The position numbers and the translations under genes were made by a program. Shown here one piece after another: positions 18,442-27,721 of a DNA stretch of 64,000 nt (its first letter is position 1; every line of letters starts with the position of its first letter). Origin of the DNA: Bacillota bacterium. GTDB lineage: Bacteria > Bacillota > Clostridia > Acetivibrionales > DSM-1351. Under the pieces are notes generated by a model. That model saw only the letters and a list, made by a program, of their open reading frames with translations, searched no databases and was not told the DNA's origin. Location: the NCBI GenBank assembly GCA_023444055.1, contig JAEZRV010000087.1:1-64000 (forward strand), read 5' to 3'.

Positions 18442-19857
18442 ATGAAAAAAATCAACCGCCTTATGGCCTTGAGTATTTTGACAGCAGTGTTTATCTTTTC
18501 ATTTCAGCTATCTGTGCCAAATGGAAATCAAGTACTGGCTTTGGAAAACAGTCTGGGATTGACTCCACCCATGGGATGGAACAGCTGGAACATCTTTGGA
18601 GGCGACATCAATGAGGATAAGATCAAGCAAATTGCAGATGCTATGGTTACAACAGGAATGAAGGATGCAGGTTATCAGTATGTCAATCTTGATGACAATT
18701 GGATGGCAAATCCTGCCCGTGATGCTAATGGAAATCTTATTCCAGATCCCAAACGCTTTCCTAACGGTATAAAAGCTTTGGCAGATTATATTCATTCAAA
18801 GGGATTAAAAATTGGAATTTATGGTGACAGGGGAGTAACTACATGCTGCAATATTCCTCAGAGTGGAAGCCAGGGGTATGAGGAGCAAGATGCAAAAACT
18901 TTTGCATCCTGGGGAGTAGATTATTTGAAATATGATAACTGTGCTTCAGACAGTAATCTGCAGGCAGGCTACGAAAAAATGCGGGATGCTCTTCTGAAAA
19001 CTGGGAGACCTATTTACTACAGCATATGCTGCTGGTATTTTGCGGGTCCTTGGTTGGTAGATTGCGGTAATTCTTGGAGAACAACAGGAGACATTACTGA
19101 CAACTGGGGAAGTATTACAAAGATTATTGATGAAAACTCCAAGTCAGCCTCATATGCAGGACCAGGCCATTGGAATGATCCAGATATGTTGGAGGTTGGT
19201 AATGGTAAAATGACAGACACAGAATACAAAGCGCATTTCAGCATGTGGTGTATGATGGCTGCTCCACTTATCGCTGGAAATGATATTAGGAATATGGCTC
19301 CCGCTACAAAAGACATTCTTACTAACAGAGAAGTTATTGCTATTGATCAAGACGCCGCAGGAGTGCAAGGCACTAAGGTAAGTACTTCGGGAGAACTTGA
19401 AGTGTGGTGTAAACCTCTAGGGACAGATGGCACTACCAAGGCAGTTACCCTCCTGAATCGTGGAACCTCTTCGGCGGAAATCACTGTAAAATGGAGTGAT
19501 ATAAAGCTTGCCGATGGTTCTGCCACTGTTCGCGATCTCTGGGAGCATAAGGATTGCGGTACGTTCAATACAGGGTATACAGCCAATGTACCTTCTCATG
19601 GTGCGGTGGTATTAAAAATTCAACAAAGCTCCACTGATTCAGCTATGTATGGTGATGTTGATGGAAGTAAAACGATTGATGCAATAGATTATTCATTAGT
19701 AAAACAGTATCTGCTTGGTCAGATTTCCGACTTCCCGGCTTCAAATGGCAAACTGGCTGCCGATGTTGATGGAGACGGTCAAATAACAGCACTGGATTTT
19801 TCATTAGTCAAGCAATATTTGCTGGGGATTATTAATAAATTCCCTATGCAAAAATAA
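18442..19857 (+). CDS. GH27 alpha-galactosidase with type I dockerin
   Basis: This secreted cellulosomal enzyme is expected to remove alpha-galactosyl groups from hemicelluloses; related GH27 enzymes also act on arabinopyranosyl or N-acetylgalactosaminyl groups. A signal peptide precedes the catalytic domain, which starts LGLTPPMGWNSWN. The predicted nucleophile is D165 in YLKYDNC and the acid/base D217 in TTGDITD. A beta-sandwich domain follows. The C-terminal dockerin has two Ca-binding duplicates (GDVDGSKTIDAIDYSLVK, ADVDGDGQITALDFSLVK) with A-I and A-L at the recognition positions, so the enzyme should bind a scaffoldin cohesin. AGGAGGGG precedes the ATG. Confidence 0.93.
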   Translation: MKKINRLMALSILTAVFIFSFQLSVPNGNQVLALENSLGLTPPMGWNSWNIFGGDINEDKIKQIADAMVTTGMKDAGYQYVNLDDNWMANPARDANGNLIPDPKRFPNGIKALADYIHSKGLKIGIYGDRGVTTCCNIPQSGSQGYEEQDAKTFASWGVDYLKYDNCASDSNLQAGYEKMRDALLKTGRPIYYSICCWYFAGPWLVDCGNSWRTTGDITDNWGSITKIIDENSKSASYAGPGHWNDPDMLEVGNGKMTDTEYKAHFSMWCMMAAPLIAGNDIRNMAPATKDILTNREVIAIDQDAAGVQGTKVSTSGELEVWCKPLGTDGTTKAVTLLNRGTSSAEITVKWSDIKLADGSATVRDLWEHKDCGTFNTGYTANVPSHGAVVLKIQQSSTDSAMYGDVDGSKTIDAIDYSLVKQYLLGQISDFPASNGKLAADVDGDGQITALDFSLVKQYLLGIINKFPMQK

Positions 19858-20013
19858 TTAATAATATAATGCCGCGTCAGAAAAATACATGAGTAGAATT
19901 AGAGTTTAGTGTCCAAATAAAAACATATTGTGGCATAGAATTATAGAAGATAATAAGCTCAATAAAATGTTCGGGATATTAAATATAAGTATTAAACAAA
20001 GGAGTACATAAAA

Positions 20014-21354
20014 ATGATTCTTCTAAAAAGATCAATAAGCACTACTTTTATTCTTCTATTATTAAATGCAATAATCTTGATAGATACATTAAAACTAGGC
20101 TTAACAATTAATGTCATGGCCATTGCCTTTCTGGTTGCATACTTTGTTAAGTATAATATTTTTCCGATGAAACAAAAAGCGAGCACCAAGAAGTTAACAA
20201 TAATGATTAATGGTTATGAGTTAGTAGTGAATGCTTGTGTGATTTTTACTTTGCAAGTGATAATATATTTATATATTTTCATATCTCATAGTACGGCGGC
20301 ACCAACAATATCTTCATTAGCCGTCGAGATTTTAGTTTCATTAGCTGCCATTTTGATATTACTGTGGAATGGACTTTTACGTATTATAGCAACTTCTTCA
20401 CAAATCGGGATAGTCCTAAAAATCTCATTGTTTTTTACTTGGTGGATACCAATACTTAATGTAATACTATTTTGGAAATGTTGTCATATTGTCCGCAGAG
20501 AATACATATTTGAAGTATCAAAAATTGAATTAAATAATCAAAGAAAAGAAAGTGAGATTTGTAATACAAAATACCCGATTTTACTAGTTCATGGTATATT
20601 CTGGAGGGACTGGCAGTTGTTCAATTATTGGGGCAGAATACCCCGTGAGTTAAAGAAGAACGGTGCAACAATTTATTATGGAAATCAACATTCGGCAACG
20701 TCTATGGAAATTTGCGCAAACGAGATAAAAGAGCAAATTGAGAATATATTGGAAAAGGAAAAATGTGATAAAGTTAATATAATAGCGCACTCAAAAGGTG
20801 GACTTGACTCTAGATATGCAATCAGTTGTTTAGAAATTGATAAAAATGTAGCATCTTTAACTACCATTTGTACTCCTCATAAAGGTTGTAAATTAGTAGA
20901 TAATTTGTTAGAAAAATTACCTGATAAATTCGTGAATGCTCTGGCGAAAAAATATAATTCTACTTATTTAAGATTGGGCGACAAAACTCCAGACTTCTAT
21001 ACCGCAATTTTAGATTTAACTACAAGCAAGTGTGCAGAGTTCAATGAAAAGGTGCCTAATAAAGAGGGGGTTGTCTACCAAAGTATTTCATCAAAAATGA
21101 GCAGTATATTTAGTGCCGGATTTCCTTTGAATATAGGCTATGTGTTGACCAAACATAATGAAGGCGAAAACGATGGCTTAGTTTCGGTTCATTCTTCAAA
21201 ACATGGTGATTATTTAGGATGTTACTCAACAAAAAGAAATAGAGGGATATCTCACGGAGATGTTATTGACTTAATGCGAGAAAATATCCACGAGTTTGAT
21301 GTTTGTGAATTTTATGTTGATATTGTCAAGGGATTGAAGTCAAAAGGGTTGTAA
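20014..21354 (+). CDS. Membrane-anchored alpha/beta hydrolase, lipase-like
   Basis: The 446-residue protein has about four or five N-terminal membrane segments (to about residue 165). A cytoplasmic or surface alpha/beta-hydrolase domain follows, with the oxyanion strand YPILLVHGIFWRDW, the nucleophile motif AHSKGG (S260) and a late histidine in RGISHGDVID. The domain resembles PGAP1/triacylglycerol-lipase-type enzymes such as LipA-like lipases. Polytopic membrane fusion is unusual for that group. AAAGGAG lies 9 nt upstream of the ATG. The substrate is unknown; a lipid or acyl ester is inferred. Confidence 0.8.
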   Translation: MILLKRSISTTFILLLLNAIILIDTLKLGLTINVMAIAFLVAYFVKYNIFPMKQKASTKKLTIMINGYELVVNACVIFTLQVIIYLYIFISHSTAAPTISSLAVEILVSLAAILILLWNGLLRIIATSSQIGIVLKISLFFTWWIPILNVILFWKCCHIVRREYIFEVSKIELNNQRKESEICNTKYPILLVHGIFWRDWQLFNYWGRIPRELKKNGATIYYGNQHSATSMEICANEIKEQIENILEKEKCDKVNIIAHSKGGLDSRYAISCLEIDKNVASLTTICTPHKGCKLVDNLLEKLPDKFVNALAKKYNSTYLRLGDKTPDFYTAILDLTTSKCAEFNEKVPNKEGVVYQSISSKMSSIFSAGFPLNIGYVLTKHNEGENDGLVSVHSSKHGDYLGCYSTKRNRGISHGDVIDLMRENIHEFDVCEFYVDIVKGLKSKGL

Positions 21355-21421
21355 ATAAAAAATACTTAGAAAAATGTCTTAAGAAAATATAAATGACTCA
21401 GTTTATTAAACAAGAAACTTT

Positions 21422-21474
21422 AATTTTCCTAGAGGTATTAAAGCCTTATTGGCATCCATACCTCTAGGAAAATT
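21422..21474. terminator. Hairpin between convergent genes, first
   Basis: The 17-bp arms AATTTTCCTAGAGGTAT and ATACCTCTAGGAAAATT are perfect complements with a 19-nt loop. The structure lies about 70 nt past the lipase-like gene and can act on either strand. Confidence 0.7.
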
Positions 21475-21497
21475 GTAATAGAAAAATACTATATTAT

Positions 21498-21552
21498 AAA
21501 GAACTGTCATATTAGCAATTTTTAAATACTACTAATATAGACAGTTCTTTTA
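21498..21552. terminator. Hairpin between convergent genes, second
   Basis: AAAGAACTGTC (21498-21508) pairs with GACAGTTCTTT (21540-21550), extended inward by an interrupted ATATTAG/CTAATAT stem. T-runs on the plus side support termination, and the position beside the PHP gene stop supports use on the minus strand. Confidence 0.7.
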
Positions 21553-21557
21553 TTTTA

Positions 21558-23246
21558 CTATTTTCGGTTAAGATCTTTTTCTTTTGCTTCTTTTGTTGAT
21601 TGCACAAAAATCGGCTGTGAAAATGCAACATATGTTTCTTTCGACCCATCACTAAGACCTGTAGGCCTCTCTTGTTCAATCTCGATTCTCACATAGAGTT
21701 CATCTCCGCTGCATGTATAAGATGCAATTTTTCCTGTTTTTGTTATTGTTTGAGGCTTATATTGGCTATTTTCAATATCATTGCCAATAATAAATCTAAT
21801 AGAAGAATCAACTAAATCTGTACTTACTAAAATGGTTTTATCTTCAACACTTATTTCTAATTTTGGACCCAAATCAGTAGTCCCTTTTCTATTGTTTGAA
21901 GTTTCTTTTGGAGAACGAACAACAGAATAAAAATTACCATTTTTTAAATTATTTAAAATATCTTGTTGTAGCAATGCTTTATAATGATATCCATAATAAG
22001 CCTTTGATAAAATTTCAGCCTTTTTATTATCACTAAGACTATCCAATTGGTCTTTATAGTTTTGTTCAAATTCTTTAATAAAATTTATGTAAGGTAAAAA
22101 CCCTGAAAAATTTGAATTACAATTAACCACATTCCAGCAACGATTAAATTCTATTCCGTTTATATTGTGACAATCGTCATTTGCAAATCCCCAAATAGCA
22201 TATTTTTTATATTTTAAAGTTTCATCCCACCAGCTCTCAGTAGTAGCGTTATTAGTATCATAATTAGAGTACACACTCCAAATGGGAAAACTTGCTGCAG
22301 CATTACAAATCTCAATTGCTGTATAACCTTTATTTACTTTTAATTCATCTAAAGTAAAACCAATACCATCGGGTGAATGACTGCCCGTTGGATGGGCTAA
22401 AATAGATATTGTTTCTTGAATATCAGATATATAATTGATTCTTTCTTGAATATTTTCGCAAGGTCTTGAGGCACGATCATCTGTACCATCTAAGTTTTTA
22501 TCTCTTGATTTATCCAATTTGTCTTTATTGATTCCTAGTGCTAAAATATGATGACGGTCACTTTTGCCATCTTCAGCACTATCAATGTGAACCAGATTAT
22601 CAACATAAGGATCACGTGTATTTCGATTATGATCCGTTAAACAAACAAATGAGTAACCTTTGTCTTTATAAGCTTTTTCAATCTCATACGGAGTATCATC
22701 ACCATCAGATTTTGTACTATGACAATGACATTGTATTTTATAATTATATGGATAGGATTTATATGGATTTTCAATTAAAAAAATAGGTTTGACAATATCT
22801 TTTATATCATTCTGTAAAATTGCTTCAAGTGTATAATAAGGAGGCTTATCTATTGCCAACCAACCAATATCTGGCCACTCCTTATAAACTCTATAACTAC
22901 TATTATCTTTAAAATGAATTAAAATTTTAACTTCTTTGCAATACCACCCTGGGTGAGAGTTTGTATTATCGTGATATAATCTTATTTCAGATTCTCTTAA
23001 TTGTCCAAGAGTCATACAAACATTAAAATTATATCCTCCAGTACTTCCTTGCTCAAAATCATCATAACCAATAGTATCTAATAAAAAATCTTGTCCTGCA
23101 AGAGCAATGTGAACATTAGCATCTGTTGCACCACCATATATTTTGGGTGTAGATATTGTAATGGCTATTGCATCAATTTCTTGTGAATTTGGCCATCCCT
23201 TAGTGTGCCCCACTTCTAAAACGAAGGATGTAATTGCGGTTGACAA
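21558..23246 (-). CDS. PLAT-like domain fused to a PHP metal-dependent domain
   Basis: The N-terminal 150 residues resemble a PLAT/LH2 lipid- or protein-binding beta-sandwich (DANVHIALAGQDF, YDDFEQGSTGGYNFNV, PGWYCKEVKILI). A PHP domain follows, with the metal-binding motifs HCHSTKSDG, CLTDHNR, ISILAHPTGSH and WGFANDDCH all present. PHP domains hydrolyse phosphoesters, so a phosphoesterase is inferred. A C-terminal beta-rich region (about 440-560) completes the protein. There is no signal peptide. Translation starts at TTG, 7 nt after AAAGGTGG. The gene lies downstream of hydG with a 195-bp gap, so a shared transcript is possible but unproved. Confidence 0.8.
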   Translation of the reverse strand: MSTAITSFVLEVGHTKGWPNSQEIDAIAITISTPKIYGGATDANVHIALAGQDFLLDTIGYDDFEQGSTGGYNFNVCMTLGQLRESEIRLYHDNTNSHPGWYCKEVKILIHFKDNSSYRVYKEWPDIGWLAIDKPPYYTLEAILQNDIKDIVKPIFLIENPYKSYPYNYKIQCHCHSTKSDGDDTPYEIEKAYKDKGYSFVCLTDHNRNTRDPYVDNLVHIDSAEDGKSDRHHILALGINKDKLDKSRDKNLDGTDDRASRPCENIQERINYISDIQETISILAHPTGSHSPDGIGFTLDELKVNKGYTAIEICNAAASFPIWSVYSNYDTNNATTESWWDETLKYKKYAIWGFANDDCHNINGIEFNRCWNVVNCNSNFSGFLPYINFIKEFEQNYKDQLDSLSDNKKAEILSKAYYGYHYKALLQQDILNNLKNGNFYSVVRSPKETSNNRKGTTDLGPKLEISVEDKTILVSTDLVDSSIRFIIGNDIENSQYKPQTITKTGKIASYTCSGDELYVRIEIEQERPTGLSDGSKETYVAFSQPIFVQSTKEAKEKDLNRK

Positions 23247-23371
23247 AAAAATACCACCTTTCTATATGCATTATTATGGTAAATATCTTCTACAATGATA
23301 TTTTAACACATATTACCATGTTTGTAATGTATTACTTTACATGTTAACACTCACATGAGTAGCAACCGCCT

Positions 23372-23402
23372 GCTACATCCTTGTTATTAAAGAGGATGTA
23401 GC
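23372..23402. terminator. Weak hairpin after hydG
   Basis: GCTACATCCT (23372-23381) and AGGATGTAGC (23393-23402) form a 10-bp stem between hydG and the PLAT-PHP gene. There is no T-run on the minus strand, so readthrough is likely. Confidence 0.4.
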
Positions 23403-23441
23403 TATTTAATATAGTTGAAAATAGTATCATACAAATAAAGT

Positions 23442-24869
23442 TTAAAACCTCAAATCTCTTTCACCATTACGAATTTTACGTAGGTACTCAGTAGCTCTTG
23501 CTCTTTGCCTTTCATCAGGTACGTTTTGAATTTCTGCATCAATCATTTTTTGACCCATTTCTTTTAATTCATCATCAGCGTAGTCACTTATATACTCCTC
23601 AAATGTGAGTAAAGCATTAGGGTGACAGCAGTTTTTAATTTGACCGGACTTCGCCAACGGCATAAAACGGTCGCCTGTTCGTCCTTCTCTGTAGCAGGCT
23701 GTGCAATAGCTTGGAATGTAGCCATCTTTTACAAGTGCTTTTATTACATCAATAGGCTTTCTATGATCTGCAAGGTTGAATTGTGGCTTTTCTTCCACAC
23801 CTTCTTCATCTACAGTTTTTCTTTTAGCATATCCTCCAACCCCAACGCTAGAGCCTGCACTCATTTGCGAAATACCAATGTCAAGAAGCTCGTTACGGAA
23901 TTCAATACTTTCACGCGTTGAAAGAATCATTCCAGTGTATGGAACTGCAAGACGGATAGTTGCTACAAGCTTTTTAAAATCCCTGTCATTTACTAAATAA
24001 GGGAAGGATTCATAATCAACACCTTCAGCAGGGAGAAGCCTTGGAAAGGAAATTGTGTGAGGGCCGACTCCTGCAACAGCCTCCAAATGTTCAGCATGCA
24101 TTAAAAGTGCAACAGTTTCATAATGATAGTCATACAAACCAAACAAAGGGCCAATACCTACATCGTCGATTCCACCGCCAAGCATTGCTCTGTCCATTGC
24201 TTCTGTGTGCCACTCATAATTTTGCTTTGGCCCTTTATGCATATCAAGATAAGTTGGTTTGTGATATGTTTCTTGAAATAGCAAATAAGTTCCAATCTTT
24301 GCTTCCTTAAGCTTCTTATAATTTTCAACTGTTGTTGCAGCAATATCAATATTAACTCTGCGAATTGAACCGTTTTCAAATTTCTCATCATAAATAGTCT
24401 TTATACAATCGAGTATGTAGTCAATTGGGCAATTTTCATCATCCTCACCAGCTTCAAGGAGTAATCTTTTGTGTCCCATAGCTTCTAAAGCCCGAACTTC
24501 TTCTCTTAGTTCATCTTGGGTGAGCTGATGTCTACCAATTTTATTTGTACATTTGTAACCGCAGTATTTGCAATTATTTACGCAATAATTTGATAAGTAC
24601 AGCGGTGCAAATATTACAATTCTCTTTCCGTAAATTGATTCCTTGACTTCTCGTGCAGTTTTATACATTTTTTCTAGAGTTTCATCATCATCTATTTCTA
24701 GCAAAACTGCCGCTTCTCTATGGGTAAGACCTTTGTATTCCCTTGCCTTAGCCAATATTCTGTCAATTTCATTCTTGTCCTTTGAAAGCTTTTTCGCCTC
24801 ATTAATAGATTCTAAAACTTCTACATTATCAATAAATTCATTTGAGTCCATAGATTTTACGTTATACAT
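23442..24869 (-). CDS. hydG: [FeFe]-hydrogenase maturase HydG
   Basis: HydG is a radical SAM tyrosine lyase that makes the CO and cyanide ligands of the hydrogenase H-cluster. The radical SAM cluster cysteines are C96, C100 and C103 (YCVNNCKYCGY). The C-terminal auxiliary cluster motif is also intact (CTACYREGRTG...NCCHPNAL). The start at 24869 lies 7 nt after AAAAGGAG; the upstream TTG would put the ribosome binding site inside the gene. The product is 475 residues. hydF and a TM1266-type regulator gene lie upstream on the same strand. hydE is not in the window. Confidence 0.96.
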   Translation of the reverse strand: MYNVKSMDSNEFIDNVEVLESINEAKKLSKDKNEIDRILAKAREYKGLTHREAAVLLEIDDDETLEKMYKTAREVKESIYGKRIVIFAPLYLSNYCVNNCKYCGYKCTNKIGRHQLTQDELREEVRALEAMGHKRLLLEAGEDDENCPIDYILDCIKTIYDEKFENGSIRRVNIDIAATTVENYKKLKEAKIGTYLLFQETYHKPTYLDMHKGPKQNYEWHTEAMDRAMLGGGIDDVGIGPLFGLYDYHYETVALLMHAEHLEAVAGVGPHTISFPRLLPAEGVDYESFPYLVNDRDFKKLVATIRLAVPYTGMILSTRESIEFRNELLDIGISQMSAGSSVGVGGYAKRKTVDEEGVEEKPQFNLADHRKPIDVIKALVKDGYIPSYCTACYREGRTGDRFMPLAKSGQIKNCCHPNALLTFEEYISDYADDELKEMGQKMIDAEIQNVPDERQRARATEYLRKIRNGERDLRF

Positions 24870-24906
24870 GTTATTACTCCTTTTCAAAATTTTATTTTAT
24901 ATTAAT

Positions 24907-25095
24907 ATTGTCGAGTATTTGTTTAAGCAAAATATTATTTTAAATTGATTTTGTCAAGTATTCCTGTTTGTTCTGCCGCTATTGAAATACATTTACTCTT
25001 CTATATAAAAACTAATACTGTAAAGTATTGCTACTTGTTCTATCGCAAATTGAATACATTTACTGTTTTATCTCAGACTAATCTTGTCAAGTATT
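24907..25095. repeat. Tandem repeat containing the 3' end of hydF
   Basis: Reading the plus strand, GTATT anchors recur at 24915, 24958, 25025 and 25091. The last three are spaced 66-67 bp and flanked by similar words (TGTCAAGTATTCCTG, ATACATTTACT). The rightmost copy is the last codons of hydF itself. Copies beyond the stop codon have diverged. Confidence 0.65.
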
Positions 25096-26360
25096 CCTGA
25101 TAAATAAGCAATTACAATTCCATAGTTTGTCATAGGAACTTCTTGCTCATGGGCTTTTTCAATTCTTGAAATAACATACTTGCGGTTGAACATACACGCT
25201 CCGCACTGAATTACCAAATCATATTTAGTCAGATCATCAGGGAAGTCAGTTCCGCTAACAATATCAATAGTGAGATTTTGCCCAACTTTTTTACGCAAAA
25301 GTGCTGGGATTTTCTCTCTTCCAATATCTTCAGAAAGCGGGGCATGCGTGCAGGCTTCAGCGATAAGAACTATTGAGCTTTCAGTTAAATTATCGATAGC
25401 TACAACACTTTTTGTATAATAGTCCAAATCGCCTTTATATCCGGCAAATAGTACCGAAAATGAAGTGAGCTTACTTTCTTTTGGCTTCCTTTCATAAACT
25501 GTTTTAAAAACCTGTGAGTCGGTAATTATAACGGCCGGGGGAGAGCTCAACGATTTTAGAGCCTCATCAAGTTTGTCAGTTGTGGCACTTAGAACTATAC
25601 ATTTTCGGTCTAGCAACTCTCTCAGCGTTTGTACTTGGGGAAGAATCAAACGACCTTTGGGGGCTTGAATATCCTGTGGCATTACAAGCAATACAATATC
25701 TCCATCCTTAACAATACTGCCTGTAATTGTTTGTGTGTCATAATCCTCTGGGAGATGGCGCATTATAGCTGTTCGAATCTGATCAATTCCATTTTTGTAT
25801 CTATTAGGAAACACATTGTTGACTTGACAGTTCTGGTCAATACCGTTTTTAGTCTCGTTTGCAAATGCAGTACCTACTTGGCAGCTTGCGTCTTTAATAC
25901 TACTTACAACAATTGGTTTAATTCCTATACAATTCTCAATATTTTTGCTGGCAACATCAATGTCTTTAATTAAATCAGCTTTGTTTAGTACTGCGATAGT
26001 TGGAATATTCCTCTTCTTAAATGTATTAACCCATTCCTTTTCAACATCAATAGGGCTATCTCCGCTAAATACCATTAACGCAATGTCTGTTTTTTTAGCG
26101 GCTTCTTTGGATTTTTCAACTCTTAATTTACCAATGGAGCCTTCATCGTCAAAGCCAGCTGTATCAATTAAAACGCATGGACCAATAGGATGAATCTCCA
26201 TGGCTTTATATACCGGGTCTGTTGTTGTGCCGGCAAAATCAGATACTAAAGCGGTATCATGACCTGTAATGGCGTTAATTAGTGAAGATTTTCCGCTGTT
26301 TCTCTTTCCAAAAATACCTATATGAAGGCGGTTAGCTCGTGGTGTATCATTTAGGCTCAT
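25068..26360 (-). CDS. hydF: [FeFe]-hydrogenase maturation GTPase HydF
   Basis: HydF is the scaffold that assembles the diiron subcluster and passes it to the hydrogenase. The GTPase domain has the P-loop GKRNSGKS (residues 18-25), TAGTTTDP, DTAGFDD and NKAD. The C-terminal Fe-S binding residues are present as CTH (EACTHAPLSEDIG) and CGAC. A 54-bp tandem duplication (25779-25832 and 25833-25886) encodes two copies of CQV..F.N..KNGIDQ just after the GTPase G5 region. The start at 26360 follows AAAGGAG; the product is 430 residues. Confidence 0.95.
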   Translation of the reverse strand: MSLNDTPRANRLHIGIFGKRNSGKSSLINAITGHDTALVSDFAGTTTDPVYKAMEIHPIGPCVLIDTAGFDDEGSIGKLRVEKSKEAAKKTDIALMVFSGDSPIDVEKEWVNTFKKRNIPTIAVLNKADLIKDIDVASKNIENCIGIKPIVVSSIKDASCQVGTAFANETKNGIDQNCQVNNVFPNRYKNGIDQIRTAIMRHLPEDYDTQTITGSIVKDGDIVLLVMPQDIQAPKGRLILPQVQTLRELLDRKCIVLSATTDKLDEALKSLSSPPAVIITDSQVFKTVYERKPKESKLTSFSVLFAGYKGDLDYYTKSVVAIDNLTESSIVLIAEACTHAPLSEDIGREKIPALLRKKVGQNLTIDIVSGTDFPDDLTKYDLVIQCGACMFNRKYVISRIEKAHEQEVPMTNYGIVIAYLSGILDKISLR

Positions 26361-26623
26361 AAATTGCTCCTTTCTGTTTTTTAAAAGCAAATGGTAGTGA
26401 AATTATTTCAAGCATTAGATTTCTAAAATATTAGATTCATGCAAGGCAGTTATAGTAATTCAGATCAGTACCACTTATAGTGCCTTATAATTCAAATCCC
26501 CAATAGGATTCTTTTTTACACTAAATCAGCAGTGTTATTATAACCATACTTTTTTTTGAATATATACAGTTTCTGAGCTTGATTGTTAGCACTTAATTCA
26601 GCTTTTAAAATTATTCTTCTAGT

Positions 26624-26881
26624 TTATTCTTCATCAAAAAGCTTTGAGTAAGCGGTTTTTGCAGTTATATTCGGAATCATTCCTAATTTTCCGGACAATG
26701 CACTTATTACATCATTTGGTGCATCCATAACTATACTGATAATAGAGATATCTCGTTTTTGATAGGGAATACCCATTCGCCCTATAATATATTTGCTATA
26801 GTCATGAAGAACTGTGTTCAATTTCTCAACAGAGTCAGGATTTTCAATAATAATACTTACAGCAGCAATTCTTGTTTGCAT
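26624..26881 (-). CDS. TM1266-type iron-only hydrogenase system regulator
   Basis: This small ferredoxin-fold protein (85 residues, starting MQTRIAAVSIII) matches the family annotated as iron-only hydrogenase system regulator (TM1266), related to the C-terminal domain of NikR. The family travels with hydEFG, as it does here upstream of hydF. The ATG at 26881 is chosen over the GTG at 26893. Neither has a close ribosome binding site; the nearest, AAAGGGGG, lies beyond a hairpin. How it regulates is not known from sequence. Confidence 0.85.
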   Translation of the reverse strand: MQTRIAAVSIIIENPDSVEKLNTVLHDYSKYIIGRMGIPYQKRDISIISIVMDAPNDVISALSGKLGMIPNITAKTAYSKLFDEE

Positions 26882-26887
26882 AATTAT

Positions 26888-26933
26888 ATCCACGCCTTAC
26901 ACAAAAGCATGGGCATGGATTTCAACCCCCTTT
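26888..26933 (-). promoter_or_regulatory. Hairpin between ribosome binding site and start of the TM1266-type gene
   Basis: On the minus strand AAAGGGGGTTG is followed by ATCCATGCC, a loop, GGCGTGGAT, then ATAATT and the ATG. The stem is 9 bp with one G-U pair. If it folds, the ribosome binding site lies about 11 nt from the start codon; unfolded it is about 44 nt away. Confidence 0.55.
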
Positions 26934-26985
26934 AATAAATTAATTTAGTTATTGCAACCATCTATAGCCCCTTATACTAGTTTGC

Positions 26986-27200
26986 ATATAAACGGTTAGC
27001 AACCGTTTATATAGTCGCAGTATGCGACGTAACATGTGCAAACGTTGTTCAATACTAAGAGCTTGTGGCTCTACTACAACATCACGTTAGTGATGATAAA
27101 AAATATTAACTAATATTTTTTATGCGAATTAGTATTATTTATCATAAAGCCTTTTTACAAATAAAAAATCCTTATACCGTAAGGCACAAGGATAATATAG
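26986..27200. other. Cluster of consecutive perfect hairpins
   Basis: At least four clear stems follow one another: 12 bp with loop AGC (26986-26997/27001-27012), GTCGCA/TGCGAC (27014-27028), CATCAC/GTGATG (27080-27095) and AAAAAATATTA/TAATATTTTTT (27098-27121). A 5-bp stem AGAGC/GCTCT (27058-27072) and an ATCCTT/AAGGAT stem (about 27168-27192) add to these. No reading frame is present. The stretch occupies much of an 890-bp gap between the hydrogenase genes and the AAA-ATPase cassette, and may be a structured non-coding RNA or a recombination site. Confidence 0.5.
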
Positions 27201-27204
27201 TCTA

Positions 27205-27375
27205 GAAAAATTAAACTCTTGATAATAAAGATTCTTAGATAACAAACTAAAATTCAAGCTAATAAATAAGTACTTAACTAAATTAATTAAGAATTTATCT
27301 AATTAATAAGAATCTTAACTAATAAAGATACAACTCCTTAACTAAGAATAAATCTTTATCTAATAGAGATTAATT
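27205..27375. repeat. AT-rich degenerate repeat
   Basis: Imperfect copies of words such as TAACTAATAAAGAATCTT recur roughly every 25-35 bp. No gene is supported. The following 340 bp contain a hairpin ACCTATA...TATAGGT (near 27520-27545) and the promoter of the AAA-ATPase gene. Confidence 0.5.
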
Positions 27376-27721
27376 TGATATACTTATACATTCGTTGCCT
27401 TACATTTGGGACTAACCCTCATGAATCAGTACAATAAATTTGTAAATATCAATATGAAATTTTAAAAGCACCTCGCTGAAAGGAAAACCTTGCAGGTTGT
27501 TGCGATATGTTAAACTATACCTATATTATAAAGTAGTTATAGGTTTATTTCAAGAAATATTATATTATAATTTTTACAATATATTGGAAATGTTTAGGGT
27601 TGAGTAACAACTATAATTATTCTTTATAGTTGTTTTTACAAAACTAGGACTATGATAAATCATTATTATAATTTTGGTATTTATGGTTAAATTAAATAAA
27701 TTTGAAAACAAAAATTAATCA

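Noticed and set aside
26986..27375. CRISPR array
   Set aside because: The repeats are irregular, short and degenerate with no constant-length spacers, and no cas genes are present.
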